64,000 bases of DNA from Alistipes sp. GTDB taxonomy: Bacteria; Bacteroidota; Bacteroidia; Bacteroidales; Rikenellaceae. Numbering within the stretch: the first letter of the stretch is position 1; every line of letters begins with the position of its first letter. Under the pieces are notes generated by a model. The model made no database searches. It worked only from the letters and a program-made list of their open reading frames with translations, and was not told the origin of the DNA. The translations under genes were made by a program, and so were the position numbers. Positions 45,218 through 54,214 of the stretch are shown here, piece after piece. The DNA lies in contig JAGBVG010000074.1 of assembly GCA_017630455.1 (NCBI GenBank), positions 62,001 to 126,000 on the forward strand, read 5' to 3'.

Positions 45218-46156
45218 TTATTTAGCTTGTTTAGTCCACATACGCCAACATATCTTCTTTACGAAGAGGCCGTATGAGGCGATGTTCTTAATAAGCGGTC
45301 GGTATGTGCGAGTGTCGCGCCACCATCTGCGGAGATACTCGCCTATACTGCCGTTGTACGACAGCACCCACAGCGCAGTGTTGTGCTTCGAGCGTTGCAG
45401 CTCATCGTGCATACGGCTGTCGTTGTAACGCTCGTCATACCATATACTTATGTCGTATAGCGAGTCCACAAACTCTATCTTCTTGCGGTAGTCGGGGTTG
45501 TGGCTCACGCTCTCGCGTAGCACGCGATGCACGGCAATAGGGCAGTCGATACCCACATATCGGCTTTGCGCGGCAAACCATAGCCACATTGGCAGGTCGT
45601 CGGTGCGCCACTCGGGATGCTCCTCAGGGCGAATCTCCGCGTAATATTGCTCCACAAGCTCGCGGCGTGCCACCGTGGTGCAGTTCTCGGCAGGGTTGCG
45701 GCGCAGCATAGCCTCAAACGTTGTGAGACACTCGCCCTCGGGGTAGAGGGTTGTGTTTCCCGCCTCGTCGATGCGCTCCGAACGGCCGTAGCACATACCC
45801 ACCTCGGGACGTGATTCGAGGAGCTCCACCTGCATCTGCAGCTTCTTGCGATGGGTGAAGTAGTCGTCGCCATCGAGCAAGGCGATATACTTACCGCGTG
45901 CGGCGGCTATGGTGCGGCGGTAGTTCTTGCGCCATCCCACATTCTCCGCAGAGGTTATGATGCGTATCGCCTCGGGATATTGTGTGGCGTAATCCTCGGC
46001 TATAGCGCGTGTGCGGTCGGTGCTGCAATCCTCGCCTATGACAATCTCGATGCGGAAGTCGGTCTGCTGGCGCAGCACGCTCTCGATGGCTTGGGCGATA
46101 TATCGCTCGTGGTTGTAGGTGGTCATAACGACCGAAAGCATAACCTCTTCCATCAT
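45218..46156 (-). CDS. Family 2 glycosyltransferase
   Basis: 312 residues, GT-A fold. MLSVVMTTYNHERYIAQAIE (about 6-25) and the metal-binding ALLDGDDYF (about 95-103) are diagnostic. A possible acceptor-side region is DDLPMWLWFAAQ. No transmembrane helix is evident. The acceptor is unknown and no polysaccharide cluster surrounds it, which is unusual. Two further in-frame ATG codons (46153 and 46141) are possible starts; the last gives the most family-like N-terminus. Confidence 0.9.
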   Translation of the reverse strand: MMEEVMLSVVMTTYNHERYIAQAIESVLRQQTDFRIEIVIGEDCSTDRTRAIAEDYATQYPEAIRIITSAENVGWRKNYRRTIAAARGKYIALLDGDDYFTHRKKLQMQVELLESRPEVGMCYGRSERIDEAGNTTLYPEGECLTTFEAMLRRNPAENCTTVARRELVEQYYAEIRPEEHPEWRTDDLPMWLWFAAQSRYVGIDCPIAVHRVLRESVSHNPDYRKKIEFVDSLYDISIWYDERYNDSRMHDELQRSKHNTALWVLSYNGSIGEYLRRWWRDTRTYRPLIKNIASYGLFVKKICWRMWTKQAK

Positions 46157-46161
46157 ACGTA

Positions 46162-48561
46162 TTATAGTTTTGTGAGTTTTGCGAACTGCGCTAACAGCGT
46201 CTTGGTGCCGTAGTTATCAAAGGCGATGACAACCTTGTGGTCTGTTGTCAGAGGCTCTATGCGTTCCACACGTCCCGCGCCGAACTTTGGGTGCGACACG
46301 CGGTCTCCCACGGCATACTCACACGCACCAAGTGGCTGCGCGCTGCTGCTCTGGGGTGCCACTCTACGCATTCCCGCACGCTCAGGGTCGAGAGGCTTTG
46401 GCGTAGAGATAATCTCTGGTCGCGGACGCTGCGGAGGTGTATTCGCAGGACGCTGTCCCGAGGTGTTCTGCGCACCGTAGCGGCTCTTCAGCGACTCGAA
46501 GTGTGGACGCTCCTCCTCCGATGTAGCGCGCTCCCAGCGGTTGCGACCCTTCAACTCGTCGATGTCGAAGTTCGCATCGAGCCACTCGGCATCTATCTCA
46601 GCAAGGAAGCGGCTCGGCTTGGTATTCTCGGTCTTACCCCACACGCGGCGCATCTCCGAGAATGAGAGCATCGCGGCTCTCTTGGCGCGTGTTATTGCCA
46701 CATACATCAGTCGTCGCTCCTCCTCCAAATCGGTCACCGACTCCACGGAGCGTGAGGATGGGAACAACCCCTCCTCCATACCTACAATATATATATAGTC
46801 ATACTCCAAGCCCTTGGCTGAGTGCACGGTCATAAGCGTCACCTTATTGCCGTCATCCTCGTTATCCTGGTCGGTTTGGAGCATAATATTCTGCATCCAC
46901 TCGTCGATGGTAGGTCGCTGCGACTCCTCGCGAAGACCCTCCTCCATCTCTCTGTCACACTCATCCTCATACGAACTCATCATTGCCAGCAACTGGTCGA
47001 GGTAGTCCTTTGCGGTGTCGTTCTCGGGCTTCTTCTCCTTCTCGAGTTCGTGGAGGATTCCCGAGCGCATCATAACCTCCTTGGCGAAGTCGCAGACACC
47101 CATCTCCACGCGCATAGCTGAGAGTTCGTTTATCATCTTCACAAAGTCGGCAACCTTCCTTACGACAACCTTCTCAACCTGTCCCATAGCCTCCGTAGAG
47201 CCTACGAGGGCATTTACGGTGTGCCACATCGACGTCTGACGCTGCGCCGCTATCTCCGCGATACGTGCCACGGTGGTATCGCCAATACCTCGTGCTGGGT
47301 AGTTGATGATTCGCTTGAACGACTCATCGTCATTAGGGTTAAGAATCACACAGAGATATGCCAACATATTACGCACATCTTTATGCTCCAAGAGCGACAT
47401 TCCCTTGTATACGCGGTAGGGAATGCCACGGCGTGTAAATGCCGCCTCGAAGAGACCGTGCTGCTTGTTGGTGCGGTAGAGAATCGCGAAGTCGCGCCAC
47501 TCGGCACCATCGCGCACTCTATCCTTTATATCCATAGCCACCTCCACAGGCTCGTAGCTATCCTCCAAGCACCTCACAAGGCGTATCTTCTCGCCCTTGT
47601 CGGCTGCCGAGAAGCAACGCTTATCCAAACGGCGAGAGTTGTGGGCTATGAGTGAGTTTGCAGCCTCAACAATGGTCTGCGTAGAGCGGTAGTTCTGCTC
47701 CAATTTGTAGACCTTCGTAGTGGGGTAGTCGCGCTGAAACGAGAGGATATTCTCGATCTTTGCACCGCGGAAGGCGTAGATACTCTGTGCATCATCTCCC
47801 ACAACGCAGACATTGGAGTGCTTCAACGCCAAGCGACGCACGATGATATACTGCGCCATATTGGTATCCTGATACTCATCCACCAACACATACTTAAACT
47901 TATCCTGATACTGCTCCAGCACCTCGGGGCAGTCGCGAAGCAGGATGTTGGTCTGCAGGAGCAGGTCGTCGAAGTCCATAGCTCCGTTGCGCTTACAGCG
48001 GTTGCAATACTCGATGTAGATATCTCCTACCTCGGGCATCTTTGCCTCACGGTCCTCGCCAGCCAACACAGCATTAGCCTTATAAGCTCCGGGTGTTATA
48101 AGGCAGTTCTTGGCCATTGAGATACGTGCCGCAACGGCCTGTGGTTTGTATCTCTCCTCGGGAAGATTCTTCTCCTTTACGATGGTCTTTATAAGGTTCT
48201 TAACGTCGTTAGGTTCGTAGATGGTGAAGCTCTCGGGGAAGCCTAATTTTGCGGCATTCTCCCTCAGGATACGCGCAAAGACCGAGTGGAACGTACCCAT
48301 ACGAATATACCTCGCCTCGGGGCCCACGAGTTTCTCGATACGCTCGCGCATCTCACGTGCCGCTTTGTTGGTAAACGTCAGGGCGAGGATCGAACTTGCC
48401 GCCACACCCTGAGCGAGCATATAGGCGATACGTGTGGTCAGCACACGTGTCTTGCCCGATCCTGCACCAGCTATGATCAACGAAGGACCGTTGTAGTTAG
48501 TAACGGCCTCGCGCTGCGCAGGGTTTAATCCGACTAATATATCTATATTATTGTTATTCAT
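46162..48561 (-). CDS. pcrA: ATP-dependent DNA helicase, UvrD/PcrA family
   Basis: SF1A 3'-5' helicase for repair and clearing of replication or transcription conflicts, 799 residues. Motif I is GAGSGKTRVLTTR (about 32-44). Also present: DEYQDTN (motif II), VVGDDAQSIYAFRGA (III), LEQNYRSTQTI (IV), VTLMTVHSAKGLEYD (V) and VAITRAKR (VI). The C-terminal region holds a Tudor-like tail: AVGDRVSHPKFGAGRVERIEP. The chromate transporter gene ends 17 nt upstream. Confidence 0.95.
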   Translation of the reverse strand: MNNNNIDILVGLNPAQREAVTNYNGPSLIIAGAGSGKTRVLTTRIAYMLAQGVAASSILALTFTNKAAREMRERIEKLVGPEARYIRMGTFHSVFARILRENAAKLGFPESFTIYEPNDVKNLIKTIVKEKNLPEERYKPQAVAARISMAKNCLITPGAYKANAVLAGEDREAKMPEVGDIYIEYCNRCKRNGAMDFDDLLLQTNILLRDCPEVLEQYQDKFKYVLVDEYQDTNMAQYIIVRRLALKHSNVCVVGDDAQSIYAFRGAKIENILSFQRDYPTTKVYKLEQNYRSTQTIVEAANSLIAHNSRRLDKRCFSAADKGEKIRLVRCLEDSYEPVEVAMDIKDRVRDGAEWRDFAILYRTNKQHGLFEAAFTRRGIPYRVYKGMSLLEHKDVRNMLAYLCVILNPNDDESFKRIINYPARGIGDTTVARIAEIAAQRQTSMWHTVNALVGSTEAMGQVEKVVVRKVADFVKMINELSAMRVEMGVCDFAKEVMMRSGILHELEKEKKPENDTAKDYLDQLLAMMSSYEDECDREMEEGLREESQRPTIDEWMQNIMLQTDQDNEDDGNKVTLMTVHSAKGLEYDYIYIVGMEEGLFPSSRSVESVTDLEEERRLMYVAITRAKRAAMLSFSEMRRVWGKTENTKPSRFLAEIDAEWLDANFDIDELKGRNRWERATSEEERPHFESLKSRYGAQNTSGQRPANTPPQRPRPEIISTPKPLDPERAGMRRVAPQSSSAQPLGACEYAVGDRVSHPKFGAGRVERIEPLTTDHKVVIAFDNYGTKTLLAQFAKLTKL

Positions 48562-48578
48562 AATGTTAGTGTTATCTT

Positions 48579-49124
48579 TTACAATCCATAAATCAACGCT
48601 CCCGCAACACCCGACAGGATGATTAGCGCTATAGGGTTGACCTTACGTGCCGAGCCTATGAGGACAGCAACAAATATCGCCCAGCTCCAGCCATCTACGA
48701 AACTCTTGCCATCCTCCGAGTGGGGGAACATAAGCAGCAGCGCCGCCGAGGCTATCATACCCACCACCACGGGGCGCATACCCCTCACCGCACCCTGCAT
48801 ATAGCGATTGTCGCGTAATTTCAGGAAGAAGTGTGTTATGAGCATCATCAGCGTCAACGCAGGGAGGCACACAGCAATCGTCGCAACAACCGAACCCGCT
48901 ATGCCAGCCACCTCGTAGCCTATGTATGTGGCCGAGTTGATGGCAATAGGTCCTGGTGTCATCTGCGATATGGCAACGATATCCGTGAACTCGCTATTGG
49001 TGAGCCAGGCGTGGTGTACGACAACCTCGCTATGGATGAGCGAGAGCATAGCGTAGCCACCACCAAAGCCGAAGAAGCCTATCTTCAAATAGCTGATAAA
49101 GAGGCTGATAAGCGTGTTAATCAT
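48579..49124 (-). CDS. Chromate transporter family protein, half-size (second of pair)
   Basis: 181 residues with about five to six membrane helices. Single CHR domain with GFGGGYAMLSLI (about 18-29) and MTPGPIAINSATYIGY (about 54-69). Short CHR proteins work as heterodimers of two such halves. Overlaps the first half gene by 8 nt. Physiological substrate in anaerobes is uncertain; chromate efflux is only the family's named activity. Confidence 0.88.
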   Translation of the reverse strand: MINTLISLFISYLKIGFFGFGGGYAMLSLIHSEVVVHHAWLTNSEFTDIVAISQMTPGPIAINSATYIGYEVAGIAGSVVATIAVCLPALTLMMLITHFFLKLRDNRYMQGAVRGMRPVVVGMIASAALLLMFPHSEDGKSFVDGWSWAIFVAVLIGSARKVNPIALIILSGVAGALIYGL

Positions 49125-49671
49125 TGTCCGCCTCCTTTCCCTTTGCGGCTATCCACGCCACACCGCCAATCGCACCCGCGATAAGCAACCAGATGGGTGA
49201 GAAGCCGAAGTGCCACACCACAACCGCAGTTGCCAAGGCGATGCTAATGCCTCTCCAGTGCATACCCTTCGTGAGGCCCACTATAGGAGCTACGATGAGT
49301 GCCACCACTGCGGGACGCATACCCTTGAACGCCGCGTCTACCCACACATTATTGCGGATGCCAGCGAAGAATATCGCAATAAGCAGGATGATAACAAACG
49401 AGGGTATCACAACTCCCGTTACGGCAGCCAGCGCCCCCTTGTATCGGCGAAATTTGTAGCCCACAAACACCGCAGTGTTGAGCGATATAGGTCCTGGAGC
49501 GGTCTGCGCTATGGTGAGCAGCTCTATGAACTCTTGCTCCGTGAGCCATCCGCGGCGGTTTATAACCTCGTGCTGGATGATGGGTATCATAGCGTAGCCG
49601 CCACCAAAGGTGAAGGCTCCAATCTTCAGGAACGACCAGAATATCTCAAACAGCTGCGACATAGTGCTCAC
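49117..49671 (-). CDS. Chromate transporter family protein, half-size (first of pair)
   Basis: 184 residues, membrane protein with the CHR motifs TFGGGYAMIPII (about 18-29) and QTAPGPISLNTAVFVGYK. Its partner half follows immediately. The start codon overlaps the stop of the methyltransferase gene by 1 nt. Confidence 0.88.
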   Translation of the reverse strand: MSTMSQLFEIFWSFLKIGAFTFGGGYAMIPIIQHEVINRRGWLTEQEFIELLTIAQTAPGPISLNTAVFVGYKFRRYKGALAAVTGVVIPSFVIILLIAIFFAGIRNNVWVDAAFKGMRPAVVALIVAPIVGLTKGMHWRGISIALATAVVVWHFGFSPIWLLIAGAIGGVAWIAAKGKEADND

Positions 49672-50555
49672 TATCTCTTGAAACGATAGTAGGTTCCGAA
49701 TGGTATCTGTTTGTTGCTCCTATCCTCGAAGTATAGCTCGCCCATCTGCTCGCTCTTAGGCGCTCCAAATGCCTGATGCACAGCTGTGCGTGCCAACATC
49801 GCCGAGAGTCCCATAGAGTAGAGGTTGAAGACCAAAAAGGCATCCTCCCTCTCGAGCAACTTTCCGCAGCACTCCAGCATATTGCAGATGTCATCCTCCA
49901 ACACCCACTTCTCACCATTAGCACCGCGACCGTATGCCGGAGGATCGAGGATTATGGCATTATACTTATTGCCACGACGCACCTCACGCTCCACAAATTT
50001 CGTGGCATCCTCCACAATCCAGCGCACGCCGTCGAGATCCGAGGCCTCCATATTCTCGCGCGACCACGTTACGACCTGCTTCACAGAGTCTACGTGTGTG
50101 ACATCCGCTCCCGCGGCACGTGCCGCAAGCGTAGCACCGCCAGTGTAGGCAAAGAGGTTCAACACCTTAGGACGCTCGATGCCCTTAGCCTTAAGCTCCT
50201 CGATGGTGTCGTAGATAAACATCCAGTTTGCCGCCTGCTCGGGGAAGATACCTACGTGCTTGAATGAGGTGAGTGCCAGACGCATACGCAGGTGCATAGC
50301 CTTGTAGTCGAAGGCCACACTCCAGCGTGACGGCATTGTAGGCTTCAGACGCCATTCGCCACGCTCCTCAGACTTCGAGTCGCGGAGAAACGAGGCATCA
50401 GCCCCCTGCCACACGCTATCCTTGAGGCTCTTACGCCAGATAGCCTGAGGCTCTGGGCGGCGCACTACATACTTGCCAAAACGCTCCAACTTCTCGCCAT
50501 CGCCAGTGTCAAGAAGCTCATAATCAGGAATATTGGGTGTTAGTTGCTTTATCAT
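49671..50555 (-). CDS. Class I SAM-dependent methyltransferase, RlmI/RlmK-like
   Basis: 294 residues. Rossmann methyltransferase with motif I LNLFAYTGGATLAARAAGA (about 128-146), VDSVKQVVTWSRENM, and the catalytic motif ILDPPAYGRG (about 205-214). This resembles the C-terminal half of 23S rRNA methyltransferases. An N-terminal PUA domain as in RlmI is not obvious. Overlaps the U32 gene by 4 nt, suggesting a joint role in RNA modification. Confidence 0.82.
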   Translation of the reverse strand: MIKQLTPNIPDYELLDTGDGEKLERFGKYVVRRPEPQAIWRKSLKDSVWQGADASFLRDSKSEERGEWRLKPTMPSRWSVAFDYKAMHLRMRLALTSFKHVGIFPEQAANWMFIYDTIEELKAKGIERPKVLNLFAYTGGATLAARAAGADVTHVDSVKQVVTWSRENMEASDLDGVRWIVEDATKFVEREVRRGNKYNAIILDPPAYGRGANGEKWVLEDDICNMLECCGKLLEREDAFLVFNLYSMGLSAMLARTAVHQAFGAPKSEQMGELYFEDRSNKQIPFGTYYRFKR

Positions 50556-52393
50556 CTCTTAAATCGGTTTTCTTGTTCTGAACAGTCAATTAAGTTCATA
50601 CGACAGTTTTTGCAGTCGAAATCGAGGAGATACTTATGTCGGCCGTGCTCGAGGAATAGTCGCTCGCGGATTTTAGTGCCATTCTTGAGGCACTCGCCAA
50701 TCTCTCGGCGGATGCAGTAGCTCGACTCCATAACCCTCTGGCCACGTGTCGTAGCCCAACTATCCAAGCCCTCGACAATATGCTCCACACCGTGACGCTT
50801 GTAGAACAGACGCGACAGGGAGTTTACCACGTTGTGCTGTGGCGATAGTCTGCGCTCGGGATATTGCGCTGTGCCATCGTCGCTGCGTATGTCGTGAGGT
50901 ATGCTCTGCTCGGCGCGCTTCGAAGCCAATAGCGCAAGAGCCTCGCGGCGTATCTCGGCAAGGGCCTTCGCCGTTACAAACCACTCGCCACCCGTAACCT
51001 CCACCTTCGTGGTGCGGAATATGGTGTCGCCACACTTTGTCATCTGCTCCTGGGCTACGGCAACCATCTTCTCGACGTTCTTAGCCTGGTCGAGAGCCAC
51101 GCTTCGTGTGACCTCAGAGGTTATGCCCTCGATATCTGTAAACTTGGCGGTGATAGATCTCTGTGTGATATCGAGGCGACACTCCACGGCTATGGTACGT
51201 CGTGTGCGGCTGCGCTCCACGCTCTGCGAGAAGCGGTGGTCGTAGTTGCGGTATATCTCCATACCCGCCTTGATGCCCTCCATACGGTTGGGTTCTACGT
51301 TGTTGCCCTCCACACGGTTGATGTTGGTGCCTATGATGCCATCCCCTGCTATGAAGCATAGACCGTCGCCAGCGTTCAGTATCTCGCGTGTCACGACCTT
51401 TATGTCGCGCTTGCCAACCACAGCCACCGAGCCTACATACTCACCCACGGCCTTGGGGGTGTTGAACGATGCTACACCTGGGCGTTTCCCCGAGTACATA
51501 TACTCGCCGCCGTCGCGCGTAAAACTCTTCTTGGGGTCGGGCGTAAACTCCACCTCCGACTCACCAACCGACAATCGCTCGCAGTCGGGGCGGCTGCGGA
51601 GTGCCTCGTCAATAGCCTTGCGATAGTAACTTACGATATTTTTGATGTAGTTATCATCCTTTAAGCGACCCTCGATCTTGAACGACATAACGCCAGCGTC
51701 AATCATCTCGCCGATACGTGCCGAGAGGTCGAAATCCTTTACCGAGAGGAGGTGCTTGCCGCAGATAAGTCTCTCGCCGCGCTCCGTTACGAGGTCGTAT
51801 GTCAGGCGGCAGGGCTGCGAACACTCACCGCGATTTCCCGAGCGTGTAGACTGTGAACGCGAGAGGTAGCAACGGCCGCTGTGACCTACGCATATAGCGC
51901 CGTGCACGAAGCATTCGAGGTCGACGGTGGTAGCATTGCGGATAGCCTTAATCTCATCCAACGATAGCGCACGCTCCAAAATCACGCGCGTAAAACCGCT
52001 ATCCTCCAGGAACTTAGCTCCCTCGGGAGTCATATTACACACCTGCGTAGAGGCGTGCAGCTCCACAGGCAGGTTCATCTCCCTGTAGGCCATATCCTGC
52101 ACTATGAGCGCATCCACGCCCACCGCTATAAGCTCGCGTGCTAAGGCCTCGGCCTCCTTCAACTCGCTCTCGTAGAGGATGGTGTTCAGCGTGACATATA
52201 CTCTTACGCCATAGAGGTGGGCATAATCCACCACACGCGCTATGTCTGCTGTGCTATTTGTTGCAGCACGTCGCGCACCAAAGCCCTCTGCACCGATATA
52301 CAGAGCATCGGCACCGCAATCCACAGCAGCTATAGCAGCACGGTAATCACGTGCAGGACATAGCAACTCTATTTTACGCTTCGGGTTTATCAT
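50552..52393 (-). CDS. U32 family peptidase-like protein (RNA hydroxylation type)
   Basis: 613 residues. The U32 core (about 1-330) carries the signature ECFVHGAICVGHSGRCYLS and further Cys (GECSQPC) suited for an Fe-S cluster. A DUF3656-like C-terminal region follows, with a final CKNCRMNLIDC. Members once called collagenases are now known to hydroxylate tRNA or 23S rRNA (TrhP, RlhA), so that role is more likely than proteolysis. First gene of the long minus-strand block. Confidence 0.88.
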   Translation of the reverse strand: MINPKRKIELLCPARDYRAAIAAVDCGADALYIGAEGFGARRAATNSTADIARVVDYAHLYGVRVYVTLNTILYESELKEAEALARELIAVGVDALIVQDMAYREMNLPVELHASTQVCNMTPEGAKFLEDSGFTRVILERALSLDEIKAIRNATTVDLECFVHGAICVGHSGRCYLSRSQSTRSGNRGECSQPCRLTYDLVTERGERLICGKHLLSVKDFDLSARIGEMIDAGVMSFKIEGRLKDDNYIKNIVSYYRKAIDEALRSRPDCERLSVGESEVEFTPDPKKSFTRDGGEYMYSGKRPGVASFNTPKAVGEYVGSVAVVGKRDIKVVTREILNAGDGLCFIAGDGIIGTNINRVEGNNVEPNRMEGIKAGMEIYRNYDHRFSQSVERSRTRRTIAVECRLDITQRSITAKFTDIEGITSEVTRSVALDQAKNVEKMVAVAQEQMTKCGDTIFRTTKVEVTGGEWFVTAKALAEIRREALALLASKRAEQSIPHDIRSDDGTAQYPERRLSPQHNVVNSLSRLFYKRHGVEHIVEGLDSWATTRGQRVMESSYCIRREIGECLKNGTKIRERLFLEHGRHKYLLDFDCKNCRMNLIDCSEQENRFKR

Positions 52394-52437
52394 ATTTTTC
52401 AGTCTATTACAATTTTATAATCTACACAACTACATAA

Positions 52438-53193
52438 CTACATAACGCCGTCCCTGTAGAAATGCAAGAACCAAGCTTTGCCAAATGCAAAGTTAAACGA
52501 ATTGCTTTGTCCGTCTACTAATGCTTTGTACACATTTTCAAGATTGCGGAAGTATATGTGCAATAGTAATCCGAACATTAGTAGGAATGCCACTCCTATA
52601 AGTATGATATATGTGATAGTCAGAGGCTTGACTATTAGATATATGGCGACACAAAAGAGTATAGATGTTAACAAAGAGATAATGATGTAATAGAGAGTCT
52701 CTGCGCTAAAGATATTCCCTTTAAAGATGCGCCAATGATCAAACGCCTTGTGTTTATCGTCCAACGAAACAATATTCTTACTCCACTTCTTAACCATACA
52801 ATGATAGAATACCGATTGTATGTTATCCTTTGTAAGAGCCTCTTTTTTAAGGTTCTTAAGTTGTGTGATGGATATACACGTAAGCCAATAGACCTCTTTG
52901 TATACCCTGTATCGTACAACGATAATGGCAAGGATAAGTCCTACGATTGTCAAGGCAAGAACGATGCACCCCTTCATATCTGCGGAAAGTTGTTCAAGTG
53001 AGCTGAGCAACGGCACAATGAACGAGAAGATGAGGGTGTAGATATGGATAATATGATCTCTCTTTGTCTGCTGCAGTGTCAATTCAGCACAGGCCTGTTC
53101 ATATAGTTTTTCTAAGTTCGGGCAGGCTGGCTCGTGACTGTAGATATCAGCCGTTGGGTCTGAAAATCTTAGTTTACCATTCTCTCCAGTCAT
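52438..53193 (-). CDS. Unrecognised four-helix membrane protein
   Basis: 251 residues from the ATG at 53193 (MTGENGKLRFSDPTADIY); the longer in-frame frame begins with TTG inside the upstream gene. Two pairs of membrane helices (about 50-70 and 78-98; about 175-195 and 200-222) are joined by a roughly 70-residue loop containing SVFYHCMVKKWSKNI. No signal peptide or catalytic motif. The layout loosely recalls 2TM effector-type proteins, but I cannot assign a family. It overlaps the phosphatase gene by 20 nt, so both are probably co-expressed. The pair is AT-richer than the flanking genes. Confidence 0.65.
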   Translation of the reverse strand: MTGENGKLRFSDPTADIYSHEPACPNLEKLYEQACAELTLQQTKRDHIIHIYTLIFSFIVPLLSSLEQLSADMKGCIVLALTIVGLILAIIVVRYRVYKEVYWLTCISITQLKNLKKEALTKDNIQSVFYHCMVKKWSKNIVSLDDKHKAFDHWRIFKGNIFSAETLYYIIISLLTSILFCVAIYLIVKPLTITYIILIGVAFLLMFGLLLHIYFRNLENVYKALVDGQSNSFNFAFGKAWFLHFYRDGVM

Positions 53194-53986
53194 AGTTGCA
53201 GGTTTTTGGGTCAATATGAACGTTGATAATCTCTGCCAATTTAGAGTGGTTTGTTGCGCTATTGGCTCCAATAAGAAGCGTAGGCAAGTCCATTTTTAGT
53301 GTTTCGTGGTTATATCCCGAGAGTGTGCCTCCAGCCTCACTCACGATGAGGTATCCCGCCGCATAGTCCCACGGCATAACGCGGTACTCAAAATAGAGGT
53401 CACAAAGTCCTGCCGCCAAATAGCAAAGTTCGAGGGCGCACGATCCAAAGCGGCGCACATCATTGCATTTTAGGTATGTATCATAGATGATATCGCTGCA
53501 AACCTTGGCGTGCTCTTTGCGATATAGGCTCATAGCTGTGCATAGTATGCCTTCATCAAAAGTGCGATTTGATACGCTGATAGCCTTGCCATTGAGGTAT
53601 GCGCCTTTGCCCTTTGTTGCATAGAAGAGCTCATCTTTTATAGGGTTGTACACAACGCCCATAATCACCTCGTGGCGATACATCAGAGCCACCGAGATGC
53701 AGTATTCCGAGATGCCTCGAGCATAGTTGGTTGTTCCATCTATAGGGTCGATAACCCACACATATTCTGCATTGCTCCAATCGCCGATGTCACCCTCCTC
53801 GCAAATAAAGCCACTATCGGGTATTAGCGCCAGGAATTTATTACATAGAAACTCTTGAACCGCTATGTCTGTGGTGGTCACAATGTTTTCTACGCCAGCC
53901 TTTTTGCTTATGGAGAAGTTTCGTGCTGTGGCAATCTCTGCACCCTGTTTTATAATGCCGATTATCTCTTGAATATCTATGTTCAT
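53174..53986 (-). CDS. Inositol monophosphatase family protein
   Basis: 270 residues from the ATG at 53986. Metal-dependent phosphatase with the full FIG-superfamily site: FICEEGD (Glu pair), WVIDPIDGTTNYARG, and MPWDYAAGYLIVSEAGG. Substrates in this family include inositol phosphates, pAp (CysQ) and fructose bisphosphate; the sequence does not decide. Promoter -7 TATCTTTG (minus strand) at 54008-54015, 22 nt upstream. Leads a two-gene unit with the membrane protein. Confidence 0.9.
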   Translation of the reverse strand: MNIDIQEIIGIIKQGAEIATARNFSISKKAGVENIVTTTDIAVQEFLCNKFLALIPDSGFICEEGDIGDWSNAEYVWVIDPIDGTTNYARGISEYCISVALMYRHEVIMGVVYNPIKDELFYATKGKGAYLNGKAISVSNRTFDEGILCTAMSLYRKEHAKVCSDIIYDTYLKCNDVRRFGSCALELCYLAAGLCDLYFEYRVMPWDYAAGYLIVSEAGGTLSGYNHETLKMDLPTLLIGANSATNHSKLAEIINVHIDPKTCNYDWREW

Positions 53987-54007
53987 ACTTAATGAGTCTA
54001 TATCGCA

Positions 54008-54015
54008 CAAAGATA
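54008..54015 (-). promoter_or_regulatory. Promoter -7 box of the phosphatase-membrane protein unit
   Basis: TATCTTTG on the minus strand. Confidence 0.5.
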
Positions 54016-54035
54016 CGAATTAAAAGTGAAAAGTG

Positions 54036-54071
54036 AAAACTGAAAGGTGAAAAGTGTGGTCTCCGCGACGC
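54036..54071 (+). repeat. Dispersed 36-bp repeat, copy B
   Basis: 30 of 36 positions match 15785-15820 (opposite strand). Additional GTGAAAAGTGAAA-like units flank it (54022-54035 and 54089-54102). Confidence 0.65.
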
Positions 54072-54176
54072 TTTTTAATGGTAAGGTCAAAACTGAAAAG
54101 TGTGTGCGCTTTGCACTGATTTAATATAATTCCGAAATTTTTTGTATTTAGGCGTACAACCTTATTAATAATGTTG

Positions 54177-54184
54177 TATCTTTG
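54177..54184 (+). promoter_or_regulatory. Promoter -7 box of serS
   Basis: TATCTTTG, 31 nt before the ATG at 54215. Confidence 0.6.
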
Positions 54185-54214
54185 TCAATCAAAAGTGAAA
54201 TAAACCGAAAAATT

